A stretch of DNA of 33,654 nt, from NCBI GenBank assembly GCA_021208645.1, contig JAJOJL010000013.1, positions 1 to 33,654 of the forward strand. Reading direction: 5' to 3'. The position numbers and the translations under genes are program-made. Origin of the DNA: Bacillus sp. (in: firmicutes). GTDB lineage: Bacteria > Bacillota > Bacilli > Bacillales > Salisediminibacteriaceae. Every line of letters begins with the position of its first letter. Positions within the stretch are counted from its first letter, which is position 1. The notes below the pieces were generated by a model. That model was not told the origin of the DNA, made no database searches, and worked only from the letters and a program-made list of their open reading frames with translations. Shown one piece after another: positions 1 through 8,188 of this stretch.

Positions 1-158
1 TTCCCACCCTCAATTTCACGCTCATTGAACGCTTCTACCTACACGTTTTTCCTTCCCAATCTCATTTTCGTGTTCATTGAACGCTTCTATCTACTCGTTT
101 TCCTTCCACAACCTCATTTTCCCGTTCATTGAACGGCTTCTATCTATACAATTTCACG
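1..158. repeat. 52-bp tandem repeat, about three copies, entering from the left edge
   Basis: Units begin at 9, 61 and 113 with CTCAATTTC or CTCATTTTC. All share TTCATTGAACG (CTCATTGAACG in the first), CTTCTA and a pyrimidine-rich tail. The first two are exactly 52 bp long. The third is recognisable to about 158 and has an extra G. Bases 1-8 resemble the end of a further unit, so the array starts outside the window. No variable spacers are present. It lies just upstream of the TolB-like gene, with an A-rich stretch (165-215) between. Confidence 0.75.
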
Positions 159-239
159 CACTTACAACAAATCAACAAATAAAAAACACAAAAAAAAAGC
201 AAAAAAATACAATAATAGAAATCGAAGGAGGCTTAACAG

Positions 240-1498
240 ATGCCCATGAAACTCCCAATCCTCACCACCATCATCTTACTTTTTCTTTTCGCCTCACCTG
301 CCATAGCTACAAATCAAACCGATATACAAGCAGCCTTCCTAAGAGAAGGAAATGTTTGGCTCTACATAATTGGAGAAGAAACACAAATTACAAATACAAA
401 CACCGCTGTGGGCACACCGCAATGGTCCCATGATGGGAAGTGGCTAGCATATCAATTAAAGACATCATCACCACAACCATTAAAAAGCGAAGAGCAAACA
501 GAACTATGGGTATATCATCTAGCAACTGGGGAGAAGAAAAAAGTCTTTCATGACGGCTATTCCCCTGCTTGGGCACCAACAGAAAACACCCTTGCCTTCA
601 CGTCAAATGGCGTTCTAAATATCTCCGACTTGCATCATTTTTATAATGTAGCTTTAGGGGTCAATAGTTTCGCTTGGTTTCCCAAGGGGGAAGAAATTCT
701 CCTGTCCTCTCGTGGCGAACTTCGTCCAGACGGGTGGACCGGTGCAAACTTATACACAAAAAAAACTAAAAGGCAATTATCCAAAAAAAACTCCTAACGA
801 ACGGAGCGGAACAATTTTTTCCATTGCCTAAAGAAGTGGGTATCCCTGGAAGTAAAATTATTGCGGTCCATGCAAATCATTTTAGCTTTTCACCTAGCAA
901 CAAATGGATTTCCTTTATTGTCACACCCACCGCCTCCATGGCCATGGACAGCAACATGCTCTGTGTCATTTCCCAAGACGGAGAGAATTTTCAAGTTCTT
1001 GATGAAATTATTCTCCAGGTGGGAAAACCAAAATGGGCACCGTCACAAGACACGATAGCTTTCATCGCCGGTCACGGCAGAATTGTTTTTGGCTTCAAGA
1101 ATAAGACCTTGAAATTCAAGGAAATGACCATGTCGCAACCTTTAACACCTGAAAACTATGCAGATTTAGATTTTGACTGGGTATCGGATACAACGCTCGT
1201 TGCTTCCCGTTTAGAAGAGAAGGAGTGGACCAATGACTTCAGCGAGCACCCTCTTCCTTCCCTATACATCATCCAACTGGTGGGAGAGCATCAGACAAAG
1301 ATAACCGACCCTCCAGAAGGCTTTGGAGACTATGAACCACAATATGCCCCCTCTATAGAAAAACTAATTTGGGTAAGAAAATCTTCGTTAATTGATAAAG
1401 AAAGGACGCTTTGGATTAGTAATCGTGATGGTTCTGACGCAAAAGAGTGGCTCAAAAACGTGGAGGTCATATCAATTTATAACAAACCTAAAACTTAA
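240..1498 (+). CDS. Secreted TolB-like beta-propeller protein (frameshifted in this sequence)
   Basis: After repair this is a protein of about 418 aa. It has an N-terminal signal peptide (hydrophobic residues about 6-22, then ATNQ) and about seven WD/TolB-like blades. Each blade carries a W/F-x-P/H core, such as PQWSHDGKWLAY, PAWAPTENTLAF, FAWFPKGEEILL, FSFSPSNKWISF and PKWAPSQDTIAF. The start is set by AAGGAGG eight bases upstream. As given, the frame breaks at codon TAA 795. Two 8-base A runs (758-765 and 783-790) each appear one base too long. Shortening both to seven gives a continuous reading through LYTKKLKGNYPKKLLTNG into the second half. A strong terminator follows. The role is probably an extracytoplasmic binding or scaffold protein; the ligand is unknown. 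Single gene, not in a Tol-Pal context. Confidence 0.75.
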
Positions 1499-1510
1499 CT
1501 TCAATCTATA

Positions 1511-1560
1511 CAAAAAAAGGTGAAATAACAGGTACCACTCCCCTGTTGTTTCACCTTTTT
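1511..1560. terminator. Bidirectional rho-independent terminator
   Basis: A long hairpin pairs AAAAAGGTGAAATAACAGG with CCTGTTGTTTCACCTTTTT, with T tracts on both strands. It lies between the converging TolB-like gene (+) and the small membrane protein gene (-), so it can serve both. Confidence 0.85.
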
Positions 1561-1590
1561 GCTTCCTTCATCCCAACTCATTTATCGAAA

Positions 1591-1906
1591 TCACTTATTT
1601 TTATCCCTCTCGTACGCCTCTTCCCTTTCTTTCCGGCGTTGTTCTGTAGACAACGTGAAATGCCACATGAACCCCCAGTAAGCACCGACGAACATAATGG
1701 CTACACTATATAGAAAATTCTTCTGAACTTCTGCTGGAGAAAAAAAACAAACTGAAATCAAACCCATAGGAAACAATCAGTTTTACCAGCAAATATACTC
1801 CCACTAATTTTAATCCGAAGTTAACAAGGCCTTCCTTTAAAATAAACTTTAACCGGCCTTCCTTCATTAATTTTTTCATTCGTTCTTCCCGTTTTGATTT
1901 ATACAT
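1591..1906 (-). CDS. Small two-TM membrane protein of unknown function (frameshifted)
   Basis: After repair this is a 104-aa protein. It has a basic N-terminus (MYKSKREERMKKL), a hydrophobic segment at about 28-54, a second one at about 64-82 (VAIMFVGAYWGFMWHF) and a charged, basic C-terminal tail (EQRRKEREEAYERDK). The start at 1906 has GAGGAG ten bases upstream. The frame breaks in the A run 1740-1747 (eight bases, seven expected). Removing one base joins GFDFSLFF to SPAEVQKNFLYS. I do not recognise the family. The charged-TM-TM-charged pattern suggests an inner-membrane protein with both ends in the cytoplasm. Confidence 0.55.
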
Positions 1907-1987
1907 GGCTTCCGCTCCTCATTCCTTATCAACTACCATAACTCCCCACAACATAAGGGAAACAGTGGATTCCTCAATGTCATTACT

Positions 1988-2299
1988 TTATTTTTCGGGA
2001 AATAGACGGGAGTAATAACTTATCCCTTTCCCCTTACCTGTCGCATATTCAATTTCTTTTCTTGTGCTGCTGCCAATATAACCATTCACATCAATAACTA
2101 CTATTTCATCACTTAAATCAATTTTCTTCCGGTGGATGGCTTCAAAGAGTTTCTCTTGCTCCTCTGTGATCTCTATTCCTTCACTTTGCTCGAAAAAACC
2201 AACACTAATAACTGCATGTCCCTTTAATGTAAAAAATTTATTCACTTCTTCGAATTCATTTTTAAACTTTGTTGAACCGCATAATGTGATAACTTTCAT
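1988..2299 (-). CDS. Nucleoside 2-deoxyribosyltransferase-like / DUF4406-like protein
   Basis: 103 aa. The N-terminus MKVITLCGSTKF matches the phosphate-binding strand-loop of the nucleoside deoxyribosyltransferase-like Rossmann fold. The later IDLSDEIVVIDVNGYIGSSTRKEIEYA matches the D-x-V-V-V-x-x-x-x-x-G-x-S-T-x-x-E-I-x-Y-A signature of that fold, with the conserved Glu. The start at 2299 is preferred because GGGAGAAAGG lies just upstream; an in-frame extension to 2341 lacks a site. Small proteins like this occur in both phages and Firmicute chromosomes. The substrate is unknown; nucleotide or nucleoside hydrolysis is an inference from the fold. Confidence 0.65.
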   Translation of the reverse strand: MKVITLCGSTKFKNEFEEVNKFFTLKGHAVISVGFFEQSEGIEITEEQEKLFEAIHRKKIDLSDEIVVIDVNGYIGSSTRKEIEYATGKGKGISYYSRLFPEK

Positions 2300-2384
2300 G
2301 AACGCCTTTCTCCCATTCGACTGCAATTTTTCTAGAACCAAACCCTATTATATCGTAAATCTTACTTTTTTTACACAAAACGAA

Positions 2385-2413
2385 AGCATGAGGTTAATTA
2401 ACTACCCCATGCT
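2385..2413 (-). terminator. Rho-independent terminator of the lipoprotein gene
   Basis: On the minus strand AGCATGGGG pairs with CCTCATGCT (one mismatch) around an 11-base loop. It is followed by TTCGTTTTG. It sits about 50 bases past the lipoprotein stop. Confidence 0.55.
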
Positions 2414-2460
2414 CCATCACTTCATGTCTAGGAAAAAAACTGCCCCTTACCTTTCCACCA

Positions 2461-3156
2461 TTAAAGACATATGTCGTCTTCCGTAACGCCTCTTCCACAA
2501 TGGTTCCTTTCTTCAATGGACTCAATATACCAGACGTTATCAGACTGCCTCATTTCTAATAAATAATCCGTCCCTCTGATGGAATCATCCTTAAAGCCCC
2601 AATGAAGGATGATCGCTTCTGCAGCATCCTCGCCATCTTGCCTGACTCTCACGGCCGTTTCATCCACTTCACCCCAACTGTTAGGAATAGTCGCTTCGCC
2701 GATCCACTCATAAACAAGGTCTCCCGGAGCAGCAAATGTACTTTCCCCTTCAGAAAAACCTTGCCCCCCATCTCCACTATAAGGTCTCCAATCCGTCGTA
2801 CCTGGCTCATGGCCAAGTGGATTATCTGCTTTCTTTAAGAAATACATCCAATGTTGCTCATAAAATCCTTCTCCAAATGGACGAGGAGTATCTTGTTCTT
2901 GTCCTCCGTTCTCCCCTTCTGCCCTATCAAGTTCCTCTTGCAAAGCTTCTAACTGTGCCTCTCGTTGCTCTAAATTTTGTTCTAGTTCCACAATACGCTG
3001 TTCAAGGACAAGCTGTTCTTCTTCATAACTTTCGATTAAAGCGTCCACTTCAACTGCTGTAGCGTCATCACCATTATCAGTCGTTTCCGTTGTGCAAGCG
3101 GCAATGAAAATAAAGCTACTTAAAAAAATCAGGCAGCCTAGGTATCCTTTTTTCAT
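2461..3156 (-). CDS. Coiled-coil lipoprotein of unknown function
   Basis: 231 aa. A type II signal peptide (MKKGYLGCLIFLSSFIFIAAC) gives lipidation at Cys21. It is followed by an acidic Thr/Asp linker and a Glu/Leu/Gln-rich coiled coil at about residues 40-82 (EEEQLVLEQRIVELEQNLEQ). A globular C-terminal domain of about 140 aa then follows, rich in Trp, Gly and acidic residues (HWMYFLKKADN, DWRPYSGDGGQ, NVWYIESIEER). It carries two late Cys (HCGRG, DDICL) that could form a disulfide. The protein should sit on the outer face of the membrane. I do not recognise the C-terminal domain. It is a single gene with its own terminator. Confidence 0.7.
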   Translation of the reverse strand: MKKGYLGCLIFLSSFIFIAACTTETTDNGDDATAVEVDALIESYEEEQLVLEQRIVELEQNLEQREAQLEALQEELDRAEGENGGQEQDTPRPFGEGFYEQHWMYFLKKADNPLGHEPGTTDWRPYSGDGGQGFSEGESTFAAPGDLVYEWIGEATIPNSWGEVDETAVRVRQDGEDAAEAIILHWGFKDDSIRGTDYLLEMRQSDNVWYIESIEERNHCGRGVTEDDICL

Positions 3157-3257
3157 ACCTTAAACATTCCCTTCCAAAAAAAGTTCTTTCTTATAATAAT
3201 TATACGCTAATATACTAGTGTATCCAATTTGGTCACCTTTAATAGAGAGCTAACGAT

Positions 3258-4028
3258 TTATGAATCCAACCAGTTTTTTCGAAGATCAATGACTGTTTCC
3301 CACATGGTCCAAGCTTCCATCAGTCTTTCCCGTTCGAACTTATTTAATTTTTTTTCGTTGCCAAAAATCCTTAAAATATGGGATTTACTTAACCCGCTCC
3401 ATTCAGCAATTTCATCGATACTCACCTTTTGGTCGTCTACCAATTGCAACAACTGATTTACTACGGTCTCTTTTTTCCCAACGATTTTACGTTGTGCTAT
3501 AGGCTGTTGGAGGGGGTGGAGTTTTAAAGATCCTAATGGTAACTGAGTTAGGATTTGGCTTAACTCCCTTACAATCTTTACTGAATAAGGGTCTTCTTTA
3601 TCTCCCATAAAACGATCGTTATCCAACGCGTAAAGGTGGTTGATTCTTTCCAGTTCCTTCTTCATGTACACGACATTTTCTGGAAAAAATAACTTGTAGT
3701 CATGCCTCGCTCCGTTTTTTTGCCAAACGGAAAATGTTTTCTTACTCCAAACGATCCAAGGAAAATCATTCTTTGTTTCTAGCCATTGAGAAAAATCATT
3801 CATCACTTGAGTATAGGTTGGAGCTAACCACCAATGAGAATACTGCCCATGGTTGGCTCTCTTTAATTTCCAATGCTGAAATACAGGTCGAATATAGGAA
3901 TGGAACTTCCCACCACTAATAACTAACCCATCGATCTCCTGCAACTCCATCGCCGCTATTTCAGTCATTTCACAGAATCCCGTTTTCGGGTTTTGTACCC
4001 AGCCTATATGAACTAAAATAGCTTTCAT
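3258..4028 (-). CDS. Degenerate DEDDh exonuclease-like domain fused to a C-terminal HTH
   Basis: 256 aa. The N-terminal ~170 residues follow the order of KapD/ERI-1-type 3'-5' exonucleases: a first strand (AILVHIGWVQ), TEIAAMEL, FHSYIRPVF and FPWIVWSKKTFSVW. The catalytic acids expected at these places are replaced: D-x-E in strand 1 becomes H-x-G, and the Asp after the W-G motif is lost. The C-terminal ~70 residues hold a helix-turn-helix (VSIDEIAEWSGLSKSHILRIFG). The start at 4028 has AGGGGCG ten bases upstream, whereas the longer form to 4064 has no site. A binding or regulatory role rather than nuclease activity is inferred. Fold assignment is from pattern only. Confidence 0.6.
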   Translation of the reverse strand: MKAILVHIGWVQNPKTGFCEMTEIAAMELQEIDGLVISGGKFHSYIRPVFQHWKLKRANHGQYSHWWLAPTYTQVMNDFSQWLETKNDFPWIVWSKKTFSVWQKNGARHDYKLFFPENVVYMKKELERINHLYALDNDRFMGDKEDPYSVKIVRELSQILTQLPLGSLKLHPLQQPIAQRKIVGKKETVVNQLLQLVDDQKVSIDEIAEWSGLSKSHILRIFGNEKKLNKFERERLMEAWTMWETVIDLRKNWLDS

Positions 4029-4106
4029 CCTGATCCACGCCCCTATTACATCCTCTTTACTCATAGAACGTTAAATCATGCCAATTTGTTTCAAAGTATA
4101 AAACCA

Positions 4107-4134
4107 AAAAAGCCGGTAAGATCTACCAGCTTTT
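4107..4134 (-). terminator. Rho-independent terminator of the DUF2500 gene
   Basis: AAAAGCCGGTA pairs with TACCAGCTTTT around a short loop (one mismatch), with a six-T tail on the minus strand. It lies 22 bases past the DUF2500 stop. Confidence 0.75.
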
Positions 4135-4155
4135 ATAACTAAGATATTATAGTCT

Positions 4156-4566
4156 TTAAGATTGGCTTACGGAACCAACCCGCTCAAAGTCATGATAGCG
4201 GGTTCCTTGGAAAGTCACTTTTCCCACATCCCCTTCAGCAATCATCCCATATTCCTTGCCGGAAACCATTAACTCCATCCGGTCACCACTTTCCACTTCA
4301 AAGGTAACAAAGTAAGCAGTTCTACTACTGTGACGATGGTGCCTATTTCCAGCTCCATGCGAAGTTCGGCTCACTTTCGTCCGCTTCGAAACAACTTTGC
4401 TATTGACTGTTAGGACTGGCTGTTTGTTATTGGAGCTCCACTCTCTAATTCCCCTGATAATTTGAAAGAGAACAAGACCAAAAACTAATAGAAAAAACAA
4501 AGGAAATAGTGTACTAATGATGCCAAATCCACCAGGACCTCCCATTATATGAAAAAGTAAAATCAT
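4156..4566 (-). CDS. DUF2500 family membrane protein
   Basis: 136 aa. One N-terminal transmembrane helix (about 12-38) is followed by a soluble domain. The domain carries the family-type sequence QPVLTVNSKVVSKRTKVS, then YFVTFEVESGDRMELMVSGKEYG and GKVTFQGTRYHDFER. This matches the usual DUF2500 layout and length. A His-rich loop (GNRHHRHSSR) lies between. The start at 4566 has GGGGAGG eight bases upstream. The function of the family is not known. It is probably a monocistronic membrane-anchored protein with its domain on one face of the membrane. Confidence 0.8.
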   Translation of the reverse strand: MILLFHIMGGPGGFGIISTLFPLFFLLVFGLVLFQIIRGIREWSSNNKQPVLTVNSKVVSKRTKVSRTSHGAGNRHHRHSSRTAYFVTFEVESGDRMELMVSGKEYGMIAEGDVGKVTFQGTRYHDFERVGSVSQS

Positions 4567-4626
4567 CTTCTCGACCTCCCCTATCCAGTTTCTACATGTT
4601 AATACGTTAAAGTCACCTTATAGGTT

Positions 4627-5320
4627 TCAATCACTTAGCATGAAATCAACCGCTGCATTTACATGGATGGCTGTCGTATCAAACACTTGCAAGGTTGTCA
4701 TCCCTTCATGGAACAACAAATCTAGTTCGGTACACCCGAGAATGACCCCTTCAATCCCTTCCGTTTCATAGTTTGAAATTAATTGTCTCATCCATTCTGT
4801 TGAGCCATGATTCACTTTTCCAAGACATAGTTCATCAAAAATAATCCGGTTCAGTTCCACCTGTTCTGATTCTTTTGGGGTAGACACATGCAAAGAATGT
4901 TTTTTTTAGAATATCAGAAATGAAGGCTTGTTCCATTGTATACTTTGTTCCTAGCAGGAGCACATGCTTTACCTGTTCCTCCAACACGGACTGGGCAGTT
5001 GCTTCTGCAATATGTAAGAACGGTACATGGATGGCTTCTTCTATGTGACTTGCTACTTTATGCATTGTATTGGTGCATAAGACGATCCCTTCAGCACCTG
5101 CCACTTCTAGTTTTGCCGCAATCTCCCCTAACCGCTCCCCCGCCTCTTCCCATTTGCCTTCCCTCTGCATTTGCTCAATGGGGGAAAAATCAACACTGTA
5201 AATTAAACATTTTGCAGAGTGAAGTCCACCAAGTCTGTTCCTGACTTCTTCATTCATTAATCGATAATAGGTTGCTGTCGATTCCCAACTCATGCCGCCA
5301 ATTAACCCGATCGTTTTCAT
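4627..5320 (-). CDS. Aspartate/glutamate racemase family protein (frameshifted)
   Basis: After repair this is 230 aa, normal for the RacD/RacX family. It interconverts L and D forms of an amino acid by two-base catalysis. N-terminal MKTIGLIGGMSWESTATYY is typical. The two catalytic cysteines are visible in VLCTNTMHK and ILGCTELDLL. The start at 5320 has GGGAGG six bases upstream; an in-frame extension to 5401 lacks a site. The frame breaks in the T run 4900-4907 (eight bases, seven expected). Removing one joins ISDILKK to HSLHVSTPKESEQ. The substrate (Asp, Glu or a broader set) cannot be told. The upstream acetyltransferase gene ends 86 bases before the start and may be cotranscribed. Confidence 0.85.
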
Positions 5321-5405
5321 TAGAATCCTCCCAATCTTTTTCACATGCTCATAAAAAGAAAAAGAAACATACTCACGAGCAGCAGTCTGTTCCTTTTTCA
5401 TAATC

Positions 5406-6266
5406 TTAATCTATAAATTTATATTCAGCCGATTCTGCTATCGGCTTATAGCCTATTTTGCCATAAATACTATTGGAAGTCGGATTCTCTTGATCCGTAT
5501 AAAGGCTGCAAAACTTAAAGCCCTCTTTCAACAACCAATCACTCAAAGCAGATACACAGGTAGTTGCATATCCTTGGCGTTTATATTCATCAGGGGTATA
5601 CACTAAGCTGACTACTACCCCATTTTCCGTTTCCCTCGCTCGCTTTGCCATAGATACAGGAGTGCAATCTTCATTTCGCCAGAGAAAAATAGAATTATTT
5701 TTAATTTCATTTTTTACAAAAGCCTCAGCCCGTTCTTTATCAATTGTCTCTAATGCTTCCTCGTAAAATAATTGAGTCCAGTACGTGACTAAAGCAAGAT
5801 CATCTTCCGTCGCATAGCAGAGGCGACCTTTTTGACGAGGAATTTGCTCTAGTTCATCCAATTGATAAATAAGTTGTTGCATAGACACCTTTGTTTTTTG
5901 GCCAGTCACCTGTTCCCAATGTTGAGCAAATTTATCTACTAACGGTTTGCATCCAACAAATCCTGGAAAACTCTTGTTTAGATCAACTAGCCAATGCACC
6001 GCATCTTCCACACATTCTTCTTTGCCACAAATTACAAGATTATAAGGAGGTGTCTGAACCATGATCATCCCTACTGATCCATCTGGTAATTCACCGACTG
6101 CTAAAAATGGTTGGTTTTCTTGATCCGTTTTTACATTGTTCTGCTCATTTTTCCTTAAACGATTCAACAGGCCAAGTGGTAGATTGTTTTCCGCTTCCCT
6201 TTCCATCAAACACTCCTCGACCTTCCCTAACACTTCCGTTGCCGATGTAAATTGCCGAATGATCAT
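5406..6266 (-). CDS. GNAT family N-acetyltransferase
   Basis: 286 aa. The C-terminal half is a GNAT domain with the acetyl-CoA loop YTPDEYKRQGYATTCVSAL (Q/R-x-x-G-x-G/A type) followed by CSLYTDQENPTSNSIYGKIGYKP, the classic last strand and helix. The N-terminal half (about 130 residues) matches the less conserved first domain of the two-domain GNAT proteins common in Bacillus. The start at 6266 has GGGGAG nine bases upstream. The acceptor is unknown. The racemase gene follows on the same strand, so the two may form an operon. Confidence 0.85.
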   Translation of the reverse strand: MIIRQFTSATEVLGKVEECLMEREAENNLPLGLLNRLRKNEQNNVKTDQENQPFLAVGELPDGSVGMIMVQTPPYNLVICGKEECVEDAVHWLVDLNKSFPGFVGCKPLVDKFAQHWEQVTGQKTKVSMQQLIYQLDELEQIPRQKGRLCYATEDDLALVTYWTQLFYEEALETIDKERAEAFVKNEIKNNSIFLWRNEDCTPVSMAKRARETENGVVVSLVYTPDEYKRQGYATTCVSALSDWLLKEGFKFCSLYTDQENPTSNSIYGKIGYKPIAESAEYKFID

Positions 6267-6491
6267 AGCTTCCACTCCCCGCTTTTGGATTTGTTTTCTG
6301 CCCATATCTATATCATATAGGAATACTCAGAATTAATCTAATATAAATACTTTGTTTAGTCGTTTTGATTTTTTTTAAAAGTAGAAAAAGTTTATTACTT
6401 TATACTATGTATATTCTCTATTATATAATTTTTCCCCTCCTAATTGTTGTGAAATTTCCAACTTTTCCTTAAATAATTCTAGGGTAAATGG

Positions 6492-6523
6492 AAAGGGAGA
6501 AATGGTCTTTAGTTCTCCCTTTT
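6492..6523 (-). terminator. Rho-independent terminator
   Basis: AAAGGGAGAA pairs with TTCTCCCTTT around an 11-base loop, just past the stop of the Gly/Pro-rich gene. The flanking stretch 6267-6490 holds no gene that I can see. Confidence 0.8.
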
Positions 6524-6538
6524 GACTCAAGTTTCTAA

Positions 6539-7027
6539 TTAGTAGCATTGGAAGGATAGGATTAGTCTTGTGTCAAATCCAGTGTATATCCAGCGCTGTT
6601 GCCATGGAATCCAGCGATATCCAGCAACGGATGTACGACCAATGAATGTAGGCCAAAACCAAAATCTACTCCCATCCTCTAACCTCATGTACGTATAACG
6701 GCGTAAGCAACCAAATAGTGATCCAGGATCAACAGCAAATGTACCAATAGTTTGTTGCTGGGGAATTGTTGATGGTGGCGGTCCTGGTGGTGGTCCATCC
6801 TGCCCGACTCCTGGCCCAAACCCTGGTGGAGGCCCAGGGGGTTGACTTCCTGGCAGGACAAATCCTGGTGGTCTTGGTGGCAAATCTCCCCCTGGTGCTC
6901 CAGGAAACCCTCCTCCTGGTGCTCCAGGGAATCTTCCCCACCCTGACCCAGGAATGGGCGGTTGTCCAATATTTGTGTATGGAAAGAGGTAACTGAAAAT
7001 CCCTTGGAAAGGTCCTTGTGTATACAA
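6539..7027 (-). CDS. Gly/Pro-rich spore-coat-like protein
   Basis: About 162 aa. A short N-terminus precedes a long Gly/Pro tract at about residues 20-90, with repeats such as FPGAPGG, PPGPPPGFGPG and DGPPPGPPPS. The compact, aromatic-rich C-terminal domain of about 60 aa reads SLFGCLRRYTYMRLEDG, FWFWPTFIGR, GYRWIPWQQRWIYTGFD and SFQC. I recall this domain from small Bacillaceae proteins of unknown function, some with collagen-like stretches. TTG at 7027 is the likely start: AAAGGAGG lies eight bases upstream, inside what would be a longer ATG-started frame from 7057 that has no comparable site. A role in the spore surface is inference from composition only. Confidence 0.65.
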   Translation of the reverse strand: MYTQGPFQGIFSYLFPYTNIGQPPIPGSGWGRFPGAPGGGFPGAPGGDLPPRPPGFVLPGSQPPGPPPGFGPGVGQDGPPPGPPPSTIPQQQTIGTFAVDPGSLFGCLRRYTYMRLEDGSRFWFWPTFIGRTSVAGYRWIPWQQRWIYTGFDTRLILSFQCY

Positions 7028-7146
7028 TATATCTTCCTCCTTTAGGTTAATTTCCATATACTTTATTCCATAAACTAAGACAAGGTGCTTGCCTATTTTT
7101 TGGAGGATTAGCCTAAAGAGGAGGAGCGTGGGTAAATTAAACCTCC

Positions 7147-7194
7147 CAATTTGACCAATCCATCCCCTCCCCCCCCCCCCACACGGTCAAATTG
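7147..7194. repeat. Inverted repeat around a 12-C homopolymer
   Basis: CAATTTGACC (7147-7156) and GGTCAAATTG (7185-7194) are perfect inverted repeats. They frame a C-rich stretch that contains twelve C in a row (7169-7180). The region 7058-7220 otherwise shows no gene. A tract this long is prone to slippage and to sequencing error. Confidence 0.7.
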
Positions 7195-7220
7195 AACCCC
7201 CAAAGTCAACAAAAAAAAAA

Positions 7221-7250
7221 CTCCAATACCTTAAAAGGTATTGAAGCTCC
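7221..7250 (-). terminator. Rho-independent terminator downstream of map
   Basis: CTCCAATACC pairs with GGTATTGAAG around TTAAAA, and the minus strand continues into ten T (7211-7220). It lies about 110 bases beyond the methionine aminopeptidase stop, past the solo repeat hairpin. Confidence 0.85.
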
Positions 7251-7307
7251 CCATCCCCACTACTTTACCACCAACAAATACAGTCCACTCTCCAAAATAG
7301 ACTAGAT

Positions 7308-7361
7308 GAGTCTGTTCAAAACCCTCAAGAACCGAGCTTTTTGCTCTGGCACAGACTCTTA
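7308..7361. repeat. Solo hairpin of the dispersed repeat family (E1)
   Basis: AGTCTGTTCAAAA is identical to the 5' arm of copy E5 (19961-20122), and GAGCTTTTTG is shared with E5 and E6. The arms GAGTCTGT and ACAGACTC close a hairpin. The distal end overlaps the TAA stop codon of the aminopeptidase gene at 7359-7361. Only this end hairpin is present; the central core is missing. Confidence 0.6.
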
Positions 7362-8118
7362 AATATCGTCCTGCTCTGTTAAAATCATTGTCCCATTTTT
7401 CGTAATGGCAATGGTGTGCTCATACTGAACAGAAATACTGCCATCGATCGTTCTTGCCGTCCAGCCGTTACTGTCCATTTGTGAAGGCCAATATCCCATA
7501 TTTACCATGGGCTCAATGGTAATGACCATGCCATCTTTCAAACGCTGGCCTTTGCCATACTCTCCAAAGTGTGGAATATTCGGCGGTTCATGAATAGATG
7601 CGCCAATTCCATGCCCTGCGAAATCTCGTACCACCCCATAACCGAATGCTTCTACGTATTCCTGAATCGCAGCCCCAATATCTCCCACGCGGTTTCCAAC
7701 AACCGCCTGCTCAATTCCTTTATATAACGACTCCTTCGTAACTTCACAAAGTTTTTTTTACCTCGTCTGAAATGTCGCCAACGAAATAGGTCCATGCAGA
7801 ATCAGCTAAGCCACCGTTCAAGTTTGCCACGAAATCTATCGTAACAACATCCCCCGCCTGCAACGGTTCCTTCCTCGGGAAGCCATGACAGATTTCGTCA
7901 TTAATCGAAGCACATGTAGCAAACTGGTAGCCTTGGTAGCCCTTTTGTGATGGAATTGCTCCATGATCAAGCATATATTTTTCCACAAATGCGTCAATTT
8001 CCATCGTTGTTGTCCCCGGTTGGATTATTTTTCTCAGTTCTTTATGAATGGCTGCCACAAGCTTTCCAGCTTCCTGCATTTTCTGTATTTCACGCTGGGA
8101 TTTCCTTTGTATCAACAC
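7359..8118 (-). CDS. map: Type I methionine aminopeptidase (frameshifted)
   Basis: After repair this is 252 aa, normal for type I. It removes the initiator Met from new proteins. The five metal ligands are visible: two Asp eleven apart in TIDFVANLNGGLADSAW, His in AGHGIG, Glu in TIEPMV and Glu in VQYEHTIAI. The substrate His lies in CHGFP. The frame breaks in the T run 7752-7759 (eight bases, seven expected). Restoring seven joins DEVKK to LCEVTKESLYKG, which fits the family. The start is GTG 8118 (or TTG 8115) behind AAAGGGG; an in-frame TTG at 8157 has a weaker site. Bacillus often has two map paralogues; this one is not beside ribosomal genes, so it may be the secondary copy. Confidence 0.88.
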
Positions 8119-8188
8119 ACTATATTCCCCTTTCAACGCAATCAACTCTTTACCCAAATACCTATGTATTCTATTCTAATCCCATTCC

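Noticed and set aside
1-158. CRISPR array
   Set aside because: The 52-bp units are head-to-tail repeats with no variable spacers.
240-1498. Programmed -1 frameshifting at the A8 runs
   Set aside because: Similar run-length breaks occur in many unrelated genes in the window, and no downstream stimulatory structure was seen. Run-length error explains them all.
1988-2299. Prophage remnant because of the phage-like deoxyribosyltransferase fold
   Set aside because: No other phage genes or attachment sites are nearby, and such proteins also occur as ordinary chromosomal genes.
6685-6969. Alternative frames in the Gly/Pro-rich gene
   Set aside because: They are by-products of the repetitive GC-rich codons. 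Only the frame with the strong ribosome site and the C-terminal domain is credible.
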